Assembly (NCBI RefSeq): GCF_040581485.1
Contig: NC_090130.1
Span: forward strand, 27,505,418 to 27,569,417
Direction: 5' to 3'
Source: Linepithema humile
Lineage: Eukaryota > Arthropoda > Insecta > Hymenoptera > Formicidae
Length of the DNA stretch: 64,000 nt
Under the pieces are notes generated by a model. It was not told the origin of the DNA, ran no database searches, and saw only the letters and a program-made list of their open reading frames with translations. The position numbers were made by a program, and so were the translations under genes. The stretch's first letter is position 1, and the number at the start of each line of letters is the position of its first letter. Below are positions 1 to 13,215 of the stretch, piece after piece.

Positions 1-3000
1 GGGCCGGGCATTTGCTTTGCGGCTGGCTGCATCGCGGCTCGTCGGATGTTCCCCGAGCATGCGTCATCATTAGACCGTGGTATTCCGCGCCGCGTTAAGG
101 ACACTTGTCGATATCTTTAATTAAGCCACTTATTTCAAGTTCGAAGTTACAAGCGGCTTTTCAAATATGTATTATAAAATTGCGACGTAAATTCTGTTCC
201 AACTCGATCCAACAATAAGATTTCGCCATTAAAATGAATTCCAGTGCATGTACAATGTTTCGCATACGATGCATGCTGAAAAATAATATTTTCGCTTTCA
301 TATCCAAATATTATCTATTATATAATGATTTATAAAATAATCAACATATGTAATGCATTGAAAAGTTAAGATTGAAAAACACTGAGCACTCTTGGAAAAC
401 TTGTGCATTGATAATTTAGATGCTAATCCAACTAGAAAAGTTGTGCTTTCACAAGCAGATTGCTTTTAGAAACTATTTTGCTATATTTGCGATTTGTAAG
501 GAAATCCATTTAATGCAAAATACGGGTTTCCCGCTGGTAAATTGTACATATATGTATTTCTTATCTTGTCTCACATACTTTATCGTCGAGAAACACATAA
601 TCGCGCTATCCCTCATTTGCTAACTTGCTCATTTAACTGCGCGCGGTGAAATGCCACGTTGCATTAAGAAATTATTTATTAATCCGTCTTACTCGCGTCG
701 CCGTGGAACGATGGTAGCTGCCTCATTTGCCCAGCTCATAAATTATTTTCTCGCCGGAAAGACTTGCGGCTGTCGTATTTTAGTTTAAAAAGATCTCGGC
801 TAACTTTATCCGTGAGTTACGTTAGTAGTGACGGCAGCTTATTCAATCATATACTTATTGTAGAAGCAAGATGAATGAACCGTTAATCAAGAGGAAATGC
901 GAAAATATTTGCACTCGTTTATTTCCACTAAAAATTCATGCTTATAATTCCGTTGCAAGAGTTTCGCTTAAAGTAAATTAATGTAAAAAAATAAAATAAG
1001 CGAACTTTTCGGCTTACCATTCTGTATATTTAGATATTGTGTGACGCGGTAAAATCCGTCGACCATCCAGGCAAGAGTTATCTCCATGTTATCTAATCCT
1101 TGGAGACGCGAACGTGCCGGCGCGTAAATGAAAATCATTTTGCCGCGAGATACACGGCGCGCCGCGTTAGACGTCGGCCATCAAAAGGGATGAACGGGGC
1201 TGCTAATCCACGAAAGTGGCGAGAAACCAGCAATGTTGCCTCTCGATATGAATACCTAACGGGCGCATTTACTCGGACCCTCGCGGAGAACTCCCGCGTT
1301 ATAACTGCGCGGATGAATGTACAGCTCGGCCCAGTAGTAATGGAAAGCCGCTGATCGGCCATATGACAATACTGCAGATTGCGTGCAGGATTATGCACAG
1401 TTAATGCATCAAGAGGCGCACACTAGATTGGATTAACATTGCACGCTAATAATACATATTTGCCGAGGATTCTAGTTTGTTTTCATCCTTTCAGATTCTC
1501 CCTATCTACATTGAGAGAATAGATTTATACTTTTTATGTATTACATATTACTTTTGTACTATATGAATATTTTATATATAGACAATTGAAGCATATTTCT
1601 AAGAAATTTTTGAATAAAATTAAGTTTGAAGAGAGAAAGGAAGCACTGAATATAATAAAGTTTTTTTGTACAACACGAACTTTTAATGAGTATTAACGTC
1701 AGTTATAATAAACTCCTAACATAGACGTTTCTGATATAAAATTAAATTTAAAGAGAAGAAAGCATGGTGTTAAAATATTTTTTGCGCGATATGAATACGA
1801 TAAATTGTCTCTTTCTGTCGAGTTGCTGGCGGAAGAGTAAAATTACATACGGGAACCCATAATTGTAGGAACGTAACATGATTAGAGAAGCGAGTCAACG
1901 AGATTGACATGACCGCGCTGGGCTTAATCGAGCTGTCTGAGGGACGAAGACGAGAGTCAGACGACAGATGATGGAAATCATAATGAATCTCGTCGTTTCG
2001 CCTCCGTCGCTCAGGAATGTGAAATTACGGCAAGAACCTGTCTAGCACGCTCGCTAATATATATCAGTGACTTCGATCTTCATTAATCTTCCACCTTCGA
2101 TCGATCTCGAATATCTGGCGTTCTTTCCGAGCACAATTTTCGTGTTTGGTGTGTCCAATATTATCTGGACGAGCCTGAAATTAACGAGTTCCGTACAATT
2201 TACGATTGTCTGTCGATAGAATTTATTTCTCGTTGTTAGACTTAATTCCGCGTTTCTCCGGCGCATTAAAAGTAATTAACGTACGATATATTCACGAGAA
2301 CCGCAATTAACATACGAAATCAGTTGAGTAGCTTTTCGTGTAACGTGAAAACCCCGATGTCTCTTCTCCAATTCTTTTCGCAGGTGCTCTCACTCTTTCG
2401 CTTCACTCTTTCGCCCTTAACTTCGGGCCACCCCCTTTCCCTTCGCTCATTGATCAAACACTATCTCTTTATCCCCACTTCTAAAACTGGAATTCCTTCG
2501 CGATAACCACTCCGACCACTCACCAGCATGAACTGCACCCTTCAACACCATGACGCGCCCTAACGCCGGTATAGGGACGTCAAGTGGGTTATCGCGATAA
2601 TAGCGACCGGTAGAAGGATGGCATCGTGCTCATAAATGTGATTATAATTACGAAATTTAACTTTAAGAAAAGTTAAGAGCAATTCAATATAAAAATTCCA
2701 AAAAAATAAAAAAAAAACATTTTAGAAGCATGACATATTAAGACAAGTAATTAATTTAATTGAAGGATTTATGGCAAAAATTTATTACAGCGCCGAATTC
2801 AATATTGAATGACGTTTAGAGACGAAAGAATTCTATACCACCAAATACATAAAATTTGAGAAAATTTCGTCGACCAGTTTTATGCTGATAAATGCGCGTA
2901 AGCACATATGTATTGAAATAGGCAGGCTACTCTTGCGTAACAGCGAGCTTGCCTGTACCTTTAACAGGCGAGCACTTCTTGAGAATACTCGTACACAAAC

Positions 3001-3081
3001 ACGAAGAGCGCGTTTCTCGCAAGCGTTCTGCGAAAATCAGGATTTGCTCATAAATATGTAAATTTCTCAGGGATGTATGTA

Positions 3082-3099
3082 TGTGTGTGTGTGTGTGTG
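3082..3099. repeat. (TG)n microsatellite
   Basis: About nine TG units, preceded by ATGTATGTATG. It lies in an AT-rich intron. Confidence 0.9.
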
Positions 3100-3952
3100 G
3101 ACGGCGCGGTAAAAATGTGGCCGCGTTGAGAACTGCCGATACGAATGGATATTCAATTACGATCGACACACGCCGATTTGCACTGGGAAACGAACATAAT
3201 TACGGTTCACTGAAAGAACCGATCTTATTTGCTGGGCTTTTTAATCTGCTTCTGCTTGTTTTAATTGTACGTTGATTAATTCAGTTAATCGAAAGAATAA
3301 TCTTTAATTGCACGTTGCACTATGCGCTATATGATTTTTTAGTAATATCGTTAAGATTGCATAGAAATTAAATTTAAATATTCAGTTCATATATTAGCTT
3401 ACATTATCAGTCTGATTGTGTATTTGCTGAAGTAAAATGCAAATAATTTACTACCTGAATGCGTTTACATTTTTATCTTTACTCGATCCGACCTTGATTG
3501 GGATATGTCATCCTGCGAGCTGTTAATCTGCCGAGTCAGTCAGTCAGAATAAATCGGATCTATTCTCATCAATCGCTTTTTTTCTGTTTTTCTTTTTGGA
3601 TCTCTTCCACTTTTTTTATATTACGTCGTGATTTCTTGTCAAGATTATTAATGACATTTTTGTTTAACAATTGAACTTGTCCAAAAAATCTTATATATAT
3701 TAATAGGTATAATGCTGTATCGTATTTTATTATTAGGTTTACCATTAACTTTACAGCACACTTTATAGATAAAGGAAAAATTAAATCTTTTATATTGTAA
3801 ATGATGAAACAATTGTATATAGTATAAATAGATAAAAGTTTATAAAAATTGCTGAGGTAAAGAGATAAATTAACCAGGAAATCTGAAAGTAAAATTATTC
3901 TTTAATTAAATTAAAATGAATCAGTTGATAATTGCATATCGATTAAAACTGA

Positions 3953-3987
3953 TTCGGTAAATTAACGTATAATGTTAATTTACCGAA
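3953..3987. repeat. Perfect 14-bp inverted repeat, 7-nt loop
   Basis: TTCGGTAAATTAAC is followed after 7 nt by its exact reverse complement GTTAATTTACCGAA. It could form a cruciform or an RNA hairpin in the intron transcript. No function can be read from the sequence. Confidence 0.85.
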
Positions 3988-4536
3988 ACATTAATATGTA
4001 ATTATGTTATTAATACAAATGTAGTTTATGATTAATTATCAATCTAATAGTGATTAGATGCTTAATAATTTGTTTAACCATAAGCAAGCGATTTATTAAT
4101 GGCTTGCTAAGGTAATCACAAGAATAATTAATCACTGTCTAACAGCGATCGCAAGTGACAGCTTGACATTGACAACTACATAAAGTGGCGGAAGTTTTCT
4201 CGTCGCGAATGGCTTTCCGATTTTCACGCGCTTGCATAGTGCCGCTCGGTCTGCATTATTCATGCACGACAACTCGTAAATGCAGATGCGTTGTATATGC
4301 AAGTGTAAAATAGGGATCATCTCATTATGTATCGACTGCGTCGGCTTTGTTACGATTTTACGACAAATTTGCATCTTAGAATATACTACATCGAATACAA
4401 AGTACGGATTTACAAGACAGCGCGTCTGCACCCGATTACTTTCGCATGCATTTCGATTACTCGATGTATAAATCAAAGACTTTCAATAATGTATAGTGTT
4501 TGGGACGCTTCCAATAAGTGGATTTTTATCATTTTC

Positions 4537-4560
4537 TTTTTTTTTTTTTTTTTTTTTTTT
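4537..4560. repeat. Poly-T run (24 nt)
   Basis: An uninterrupted T run. It could be the poly-A tail of a minus-strand retrocopy, but no recognisable element body adjoins it. Confidence 0.9.
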
Positions 4561-7414
4561 AGGAGAATCTTTGTGCACACTTTTCTGTGTTACATGTATA
4601 ATATACGTAGATATATATATATTTTAACTATTGTGAGATAAAATTTAATCATTTTAGACGAATGATACTATCGTATTTAGTAATTAAAAAAATAGATTAT
4701 ATGCATAATTACGTTACATTTAGATCAAATTGGTCCATTTTTAATATTGTTCTTTTTTTAATCTTGTTTGCGTACCATTAATATATGAAATATACAGTAG
4801 TTCTCACTGATTTCGCTATTCGTTTTTAATAATTTGCACATAATTCCAATTTTGACACATTTTAAAAATATATTTGACTCGTACGAATTGTTTCACAAAG
4901 TACAATTAGAAATGAGCCCGTTTTGTTCATTTTGTCTTAAATAATAGATCATAAATTGTGCATGTAATCATACGTTCTGTGTTCGAATTCAATAGCTATT
5001 CCTGATGAATATTTGTCGAAGTTTCTTTAGATTCTGATAACAATGAATGCATTTTCGAATATGATATATTATGGAGTATAATAGAGAATGTGGTATAATA
5101 GGACTCTCACAGAGGCAAAGGTCTACTTTAAAGCATCTAAAGCGCCATTAGTGGAACCTCTAGAAAAGTGTGGAAGTATGTGGTCTACTATAAGACTTTT
5201 ATCGGTATACAAACGTGTACATATGTATAAACGCATATTCGGAAAGGATTTAAAGTATTTTTAATAAAAAATTTTTTTTTATTTTTATTAGTCTGATTAG
5301 TTTTGAACTTATTGAACATATTGAACTTAGTATTCTTGTATTATTCTGAGGTGTTTTCTGAATTTTTAGTGTATTTAAAAAATAATTATAACAATAAATT
5401 TATCATAGGAAAAGTCAAATAATAAAAGCAAAATTATCGCTATATAATTATTAGCGCTTTTAATACATTGCTTGAAAAAGGTTTTTTGCTAAAACTGGAA
5501 ATAATCTTTTTTTGTGAAAAAAAATAATATTAATAGTTTTTGTATCATGAGCGAATATATAATATAAAAAAATTTTAGGCAAATTAAGTCAGCGAATAAT
5601 ACTGTATAAATATTACAAATTTTACGTTGTTGGAAAAACTAGAATTTTATTTCGCTTTAAAACTTCAATTTTATTTATAATCCATCTGTAACATGATAAC
5701 ATTTTATTTTTATCGCTATCTATAACCATCAGGAATTCCAGAAAAGCGGACTTTAGTTGTGACGAATGTGAGTTTAAATGTATTCTGAGAAGTCTGCGAG
5801 ACTTCTTCTTTACTATATGCTTTTACGTTAATGAAATGCTTTAGAACCGCGCGTTTAAACTCGCAGTATGAAATTTGACATGCTCTGCTCGCCTGTGCGA
5901 GTATCGCGACGAAACTGAAAGCGGAAAAGCCCCGAGAGGCCTAAGAGCACCAAGCGTTCCTTTTCACACGACCGGATTTTCCACGCCGTTTCCACTAGAA
6001 ACTTTTAAATAAACGAGCTTTCTTATTTGACCCGCAAATTCCTTTTAAGCATATCTTATTCTAATTCAATTTTATCACGCATTTGCGTTAACTTGCATTT
6101 AAATGAAAAAATTGTGTTGTGAAAGAATCCTTGAAAATTTTATAATTACTAAATAAATGCAAATGTCGATAATAAAATATCAACATTGAAAATATTGCGA
6201 AAAAAATAGTGAAATAACGTCATATTTTTATCACAATTTTTTGGCAACAATTGTGATGTAAATATCACAGCATATTTTTTCGTCGTGCAAAATATTTTAT
6301 TAATTGTATATGGAAATGGCATAGAAAATCTTTCTGCTTATTTTCAATATCTGGTACATATGCAAAGAGATTTACACGATACTGATAAGTGCAGCTTTAT
6401 GATCGTCGAATACCTCTTGATTATTGCGGTTTAATGCATTTAAAGGATCGTATTGCTCTGTGCGCTTGAATAGCACACGTCAAATTCATGTCGGTTGCAG
6501 GACGGCACTTTACGTTCAATGTGCATTCATTATAGCGGTAGCGGTACACATTGAGTTTCTTTTGATGGGCATAAACGGGAAACGCTTGGAAGCAATATAT
6601 GACTGTTTTCGAAGCCTGTGTTAAAAGATATAGGCACGTGATTATTATTATAGAAATAGACAGCAAGATTTATCTACTAGCAAAAAAAATAGAAATTTTA
6701 TTAAATTGATAAGGAATTTTTAATCAGAATTTATTTATCCAATTTCAAAATAAATTCAAGCACAATGTTAATTAGGTTACTATATTTCTCAAATATTCAT
6801 TCGGAAATTATATCTCTCTAAATCATTCGGTTCGAGATATTCCATTATAAGCAAAAAATTATGCTTCACGTGAAGTTGTGTTGTCATGCCAAAACATTTC
6901 ACGCGTTTCGTGAATATTCAACCATCTTAAATATTCAACGCCGGAAAACACGATATTATTCATCCCCTGGTGCCAGCCGTCCCAAGCATACATCTATTTT
7001 TGCTACTCTAATCCCACTCCAATCGGTCATCTTGATTTACGACGTCAGAAATGAAGAAATTATTCTTGAAAGCCTGAGCAATGCTGCTTTCGTTCTTTGT
7101 CATGCTGTCAGCTTCATAACATTTTCGTAAGACTTCGAGTCACTGATTTACTTTAAATGTCATGTAAAATGCTGGAATACAATATTTCGACAGAGGGCAT
7201 ATAAATTTATCAAATTTAGTCAGTCTTTGTAACGTGTTTGTTATATAATTTAATGTTATTTGTGTCGGAAAGAATAATGGCAAAAATATAATTAATTTAA
7301 TTAAATTAATTAAACTTTCTCGATATTCTTAATCTAATTAATTTTATCCAAAATTATTATTATTATTAAAGATCTCAACAAAAAATATATAATCTTGTGC
7401 ACATACGTTTTTCG

Positions 7415-7469
7415 TGCAACAACGTTTAATTAAAACATAAAACTTTTAAAGAAGTTTTACGTTGTTGCA
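7415..7469. repeat. Imperfect hairpin with 11-bp perfect outer stem
   Basis: TGCAACAACGT at 7415-7425 pairs with ACGTTGTTGCA at 7459-7469. An inner AAAACTT/AAGTTTT stem continues the structure after a bulge on the left side. The total of about 55 nt is in the size range of a small RNA hairpin, but the sequence matches no microRNA I know. Confidence 0.6.
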
Positions 7470-9127
7470 AAATGATATACTTATTTACTGATTTCAACAA
7501 CTGATATATTAAAGCATTTTGCATTTTAACTTTCATACTTCCTTCTCTTGCTTCGTGAGAAACTCGCGTAAATCTTATCCTCTGCCGAGTCTCTAAATCT
7601 TGTTAAATCGATGATACATCTTCTCCAAGAGCGTTACAAATTAGATCTGCCCTGACGACGCTTACCGCTTATTATCTCACTTTTCCTACGATCATGCTTC
7701 TCGTAGCTGCGACACGTTTGCAATATTACAGTAGCTGCGAAAGATGATTGTAAGAATATGAGACGGGACTCACTTCCACTTGAGTGGAGTACAAAAGAAC
7801 GAAAAAAGATCAAACCGAGTTTTCTAATACAAAATTTTCTAAAGTAATCACTGATATGGCGATGTTTATGAGTAACATCAAACATAAACTTTATAACGAA
7901 TAATAATAATGAGAAATCTAGATGATTAATATCAACATTAAAATTCAAAATATATGTAAAATTTGCAGAAAATTACATTCAGAAATGTTGAAATAATACA
8001 TTGTAAATGAACGTTGATTGTGCTAAATGAAAAATTACTACAATATTAGTTAATGAAAAACAAAATGTTGTAATAACGCTCACGTAGCATCCACCATTGA
8101 AAAAAATGATGGAATGTATTCAGCGTAATAATTATCATCTTCATCATCATCCTCATAATTATCATTATTACTAAAACAAACAGCCTTTCGCAAAACCAAC
8201 TAGCGCAATGCAACGTGCGGTACAGCACGGGAATTAATTAGAAATGGTCGACCGACAGATACTCTTGCGTCTATGCGCGGAATTTTCAATTTACGATTCA
8301 CATGGACACCGGTAACACAGTATTAATGACTATCTACGTACGCGGAACGTGCGTATGCCCGAATCAATTAACATATTGCACGTTCGCGCTAATAGTCGGG
8401 CGTTTGCGCGAGCGTCCTGTTTTGCCGCAATCAGAGTTTAATTACGTGTAAAGTAATTCGCTAATTACTTTCTTCACTAACCACGACACGTCGCGAATCG
8501 ATGCGGAATAGTTGATGCTTTTTTGTCTTTCGTCTATTCTTAATGCGGTTGATTTTGCGCAATGAACTAATCGCAACTGCGATAGTAAACAATTGCTATA
8601 ATTATTGCTGTTATATTATTATTGTTAATGTTATGCGCCGAATAATGAAGCTATCATTTATACTATTCAAAATCAACTACACAATAATTACTTCGTATTA
8701 CATATTGAACAACTATAATTCTTTTAGTTTTATCATTATTACTATTATTAATGTCATTATTATTGCTAGCGATAGATAGTAACAAGATATTACAATAATT
8801 GTTATCGATATTTGCTGTTCCACGCAAAACATTTGGTCTTGCCTCGCATCACGATCGATTATTTGCATCGACGAATGCAGTCGCTTTCGCACCGGGGTGG
8901 AAATTTCTACAAACCGACACGCGAGTTTTCCGCTTTCCGCGGCTAACAATCGATGTGACATTAATTTCGAGCGAATCGGCGAACATGCGTGTATATCAGA
9001 TGTGTCCGAATTAATTAGTGGCCCCTATAACCGTGGTAATGCGCGGTCCTATAATCTCGCGAAAATTCAATTTACTCGCAACTATTTGTGATTCGATGTT
9101 TGTTCCAAAAATCAAAAATAAATAAAG

Positions 9128-9188
9128 CACGAAAAAAATAATGTTATTTTCTTCTTGTAAAAAAAAAATAAACATTATTTTTCGAGTG
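9128..9188. repeat. Near-perfect AT-rich hairpin
   Basis: CACGAAAAAAATAATGTT on the left matches the reverse complement of AACATTATTTTTCGAGTG on the right, with small indels. It lies about 220 bp before the piggyBac-like element and is not obviously part of it. Confidence 0.6.
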
Positions 9189-9408
9189 ATGCATCGTTAC
9201 TGAATAGTAATTATATTATGTGAAAGAATATGAAGAGTTAATGTGCTTTTTAATTTAACAAAGATATATTGATGCATTTATCTTTTTTAAACAATACAAA
9301 ATGACAGGCTGACTATTTAAAAGAAACGCTTTATTGTATTATTCTCGTTGATGTAGTTCAATTATATTCTTTACTTTGTTCTATTATTAATTTTTCTAAT
9401 TTTTTTTT

Positions 9409-10221
9409 TTAATTAGTTGAGTGGTAGACTTTTCTGAAAGATTTGTGCCAAAAGTGGTAAGAGCCAAAAGTTAAAATATCGAAAAACGGTGAAACATGGG
9501 TTCAAAGTTTTCGAAAAAGCAACTTTTCGGAATAAGTGTGGATCCCCCCTCTATGTCCTGGGGGGGCGGGGGGAGGCAGAATAGGGGTGGAAAATGTTAA
9601 ATGGCACTATGGATCGAGTGGGGATCATTTGAAAGGGCGTTTCAAGACAAGAACAATGATTTTTGAAAATGTTTACTACAATTTTCCAGTCAAAAGTGGA
9701 GGTGGATCAAAAAAAGGGGGGTGAACTTCCGAAAAGCTGTCACCTCCGATTTGGCTTATATTCAGCCTAAATACTTATTTTATCTAGTAAATAATATTCC
9801 CAAATGGATTTTTGGCGCAAATGCCCCCTCCGCCACCCAGCCCCCCTCAAAGGTTCAAAAATAAAACTGTTTTTGTTAATTATTTCAGAAAGTATTCATT
9901 GTACGGAAAAAGTTGTCAAACATAAAATGAAGCTCATAAAAAGCTCTACAAATAAGGTCTTATACATATTTTACCTAACTCTAATATTTTAGTCGTTTTA
10001 ACAATTAACAGTCGCCATATTGGATCCGCCATTTTGAATTTTGCAATTTTGACAACAGATTCGAATTCAGCAGCCCAAAAAAAAAAACTCTAGGATATCA
10101 AGTTTTATGCAAATCTATTGAAAATTAGTGGAGATATTTAGAAATGTACATATATGATACATTACCACGTTTGGCACTTTTTTTTTGTACATATATGATA
10201 CATTACCACTTAACTGGTTAA
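9409..10221. mobile_element. Probable piggyBac-type MITE (TTAA-flanked, no ORF)
   Basis: This is an 813-bp segment bounded by TTAA on both sides. The ends form terminal inverted repeats: TTAGTTGAGTGGTA on the left against CCAGTTAAGTGGTA, read inward, on the right (11/14). A second, sub-terminal inverted pair lies inside: GTGCCAAAAGTGGTAA at 9445-9460 and TTACCACGTTTGGCAC at 10162-10177 (15/16). TTAA targets with ends beginning CC are characteristic of piggyBac transposons. The interior differs from the surrounding intron: G-rich runs (9551-9575), C-rich runs (9826-9847) and a GCCATATTGGATCCGCCATT motif near 10013, and it encodes no transposase. It is therefore read as a non-autonomous, transposase-dependent element. 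TTAA is common in AT-rich DNA, so the exact boundaries are inferred. Confidence 0.6.
10145..10209. repeat. 24-bp direct repeat at the right end of the MITE
   Basis: TGTACATATATGATACATTA plus CCAC occurs at 10145-10168 and again, identically, at 10186-10209. The copies are separated by a short GTTTGGCAC plus T-run spacer. The duplicated unit carries the TGGTAA core of both inverted repeats, so the right end of the element looks internally duplicated. Confidence 0.9.
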
Positions 10222-11576
10222 TATGCTAATTATAATTACATAATTGAAAAGTTAAATGGGACTTGACATATACGCGCATAAAGCAATGTTAATGTTGAAT
10301 GTTAACGTTTCTTGATGATCCAGCACTATATCGGACCTTACATTTACATCCATCGAAAGCACAGACTGAAGCTATATCGGTATTATTGCATTTGCATGCG
10401 AATGCAATTCACCTTCCTATCGTGGAGAATAATTCACCGTACAATGAATATCCATTCAATACCGGCACTCAGTGCGACTATGTTGCTGCGATTATCTTGT
10501 CGGGCGCCTTCTCATCGACGTCGCAGCGGAAGCGCTCAATGTCATGAGTGTACATATTTATTGTTCCGACATACGACGAAATTTGATTGGATTATAAACA
10601 AATTTCCGTTAAAATTAAATTAAAAGCAAATAGCACTACATGAACGCATATGAAATAAACCGTCAACTAAAGATTTAAGCATTATCGTAGAGTATCGTAG
10701 ATAAATTTTGCAGTAACAATACATTATTAGATAGATAGAATTCATATAATTTTGATAATTAAAAATTACAACAATTATAACATTAAACTGATAGCATTAA
10801 AGTGATAAAGTAACGTCTATAGTTTGATTGTAATAATTAATAATTATGCATCTAAAAATCAATGGATCGATTACCGATATCGCGGGATTATTTTGGGACA
10901 AACTTGTCTCCGACACGCATCGTTTGCATTCAATCAGGATTAGAGTCACATATGCAAACAGAGGCGCGTACGTAGATTCCACGTGTGGTATAATTCGAAT
11001 TGTGAATGTCGGAGATTCACGAAATAGCGGAAAGTCCGAAATCGCATACCAGCAGTCCATAACTGGGATTACCACTGTGAGTTCCATCTATGCGCCTGAC
11101 CCCCCTTCCGCCCCGCTCATTCCCTTCCAGCTAGTTGGTCCAATTAGTCGAGGGCCGGCGCTGAGTCCGGAAATTACAATGCGCTGTCGGTGACAGACGC
11201 AAAAAGGGAACGTGGGATGTCGTACACTTTCCATAGAAGATGCGCCGCATCACCGAGCGCCAAATAGCACTGCGGAAACTGTTATCAAAAGTTGAGCGAA
11301 TCGTTGAATTACGCATTAAACGATTATTACATCAATAGATATTTACATAATGAATCGACATTATTCGTTTAAAGTTGAACGCGTTAAGAATTTACTTGAA
11401 AATTAAAAGACGTGAAAATTTATATATGATATCGAAAACTTAGAGCAAGATTTAATGTGAGGTAAATCGCCGAATATAAATATCTTTAATTCCAGAATAA
11501 ATAAAATAATTTAAATAATAATAGATATATATAATTCCAATCTATTTCTAATAAGACAATTTTTTCTGTCTTACAG

Positions 11577-11621
11577 AACTTGAAGAACCAAATCATGACG
11601 ACGAACCTGTGGGTCGAACAG
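11577..11621 (+). CDS. nAChRalpha4: nAChR alpha4 subunit, 45-bp exon (extracellular domain, start of loop D)
   Basis: This exon encodes NLKNQIMTTNLWVEQ, part of the ligand-binding domain of a neuronal nicotinic acetylcholine receptor subunit. The NLWVEQ end leads into binding loop D, which continues in the next exon. It is exactly 15 codons, phase 0 at both ends. A pyrimidine-rich acceptor (TTTTTTCTGTCTTACAG, with a CTAAT branch-site candidate upstream) precedes it, and a consensus donor CAG|GTGAGT follows. A 45-bp exon at this place is the usual structure in insect nAChR genes. Skipping it would delete 15 residues without a frameshift, so it could be a cassette exon. Family identity is very secure. 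Assignment to alpha4 rather than alpha1-3 depends on the downstream exons. Only the middle of the gene lies in this window. Confidence 0.96.
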
Positions 11622-12311
11622 GTGAGTGATAAATAATTTACTTTAAATTTGTGAATATTTTACCTGCGTAAGACGTATTTGATCCTTTATAACTTCATAA
11701 TTTGTCACAAGAGAAAATACTTTCGAATTTCTGACATTGCCGAATAATTTTATAAAGACTGGTTTGAGTAATGTGCTATGACATAGCGATATTAGATTAA
11801 TTAAATCTAAAACATTTCGTTGTTTCGTCTTTGAGTTATGATGGCACGCAAAGTTTAGAAAAGGAAGGAATAAAGAGCATTTCGTTGTTGCACGTAATTG
11901 GCCGTTACGAAGGAGAAAATTAACGGCACAACTGAGGCCGTTCGTGTTTGAGAAACAGCGGATGTTTCGCTGCTTTGCATTTCCAGTTGCACATTAACTG
12001 CAAATTATTTATATTATGATGTATATACGTCGACGTATATACATTTTCTGCTACATTTTACTCACAAGAATTTTTTTTTTAATTATTAATCCGTCCGTTA
12101 ATAAATTTCTGAGGTCATTTAACAACGAAAATCTTTATATCAAAATATCTAGATTACAATAGCTTTTAAATGAAAAGTGTGTAAGGTTTGATTAATCAGC
12201 TTGTTAAAAATTCACGCACTCAGGCATGTCGTATATTGATTTTTATATCCTTACGATATAAAAAACCTCAGAAATCTGCTATTAACGACACAATTGGGTC
12301 ATCCAGAACAT

Positions 12312-12342
12312 ACATATATACTGGGACACCCTGTATATATGT
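12312..12342. repeat. Hairpin built from two MITE-type ends
   Basis: ACATATATAC and GTATATATGT flank TGGGACACCCT and pair perfectly over 10 bp, with an inner GGG/CCC stem. The GGGACACCCT core is the same terminal motif as at the right end of the MITE at 52106-52381. It may be a collapsed element whose two ends became joined. Confidence 0.55.
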
Positions 12343-13215
12343 TTACCGGTGCTCTGCGTGACGTTACTTTACTTTAGAATACAAATAAGACGAGAGAAAC
12401 GAGACCACGTGCCGCGCACCGACGTAATTGAAGAATAATTAAGACGCCGATTAATTACGTAGCGATTACGGCATGTTTCCTCGCAACGCGCGAAGTTCTC
12501 GAAACAGCGTCTTTGACAAATCTCGTAGAAATGTTCGGATTATAGTAAAACCTTCAGGAAACTGTTCGCTCGTTGTGTTTTTGCAGTGAAATATTTACGT
12601 TTGCAGAAACTTATTAAACATCGTAAACGTGACACCGTTACGCGTACGCTTCGTCAATTACAACGAAATTCACGCGTAGCGCTTCGGAGCAGAATGTTGC
12701 TTTGACGTCGCGTCATGTTTCATAGCGATATCCGATAAAATCGCAAAGTACACATATGTCGGTCCGTCGAAAACCATTCGTCGCAGAAACGACGATTCAT
12801 ACGCGTGGGCCATACGGTCCGCGGGTCTGGTTCGGGGCGCGGCCTGCTGCACGAGTTGCATTTCTGTCTGCACGCGTGTTATATGTATGTATACATGCAC
12901 ATGGCAAAGCATTCCCGGCGCGCCTCTCAGAGCGACGCGCCATCCTTCAACGTCGAAACCACCCTCCACCCTCGCGGAATGACTGGCCACCAGCACCCTG
13001 CTCGCTGCTGTTAGTGTCGGTGTGCACCCTTGTCACTCCGTCTCGCTCAGGAACGTCTTCACCGGGTTCCTTAATAAATAGCCATTATTTCCATCTTTTA
13101 AAATAGCTAAAGAATCTGTCCTAAGGAACGCAGTGAAGGATGAACGTTTGGAGATATTTTTCTTGAAAGACACAATATTACATTAAAATACAAAAGGAAA
13201 TATTTTTAATCGGCA

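Larger units (their letters stand above)
1..11576 (+). other. Intron (partial) upstream of the 45-bp nAChR exon
   Basis: No exon was recognised here. The preceding receptor exon, which should encode the start of the extracellular domain ending near ...QLIDV, was looked for and not found, so it probably lies before the window. The DNA is mostly AT-rich with some CpG-richer patches (about 1040-1340 and 1860-2250). It holds a (TG)n run at 3082-3099, a 24-base T run at 4537-4560, perfect or near-perfect hairpins (3953-3987, 7415-7469, 9128-9188) and a probable piggyBac-type MITE (9409-10221). The short open frames present show no recognisable domain. The intron call is an inference from the phase-0 acceptor at 11575-11576 and the family's gene structure. 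Confidence 0.8.
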
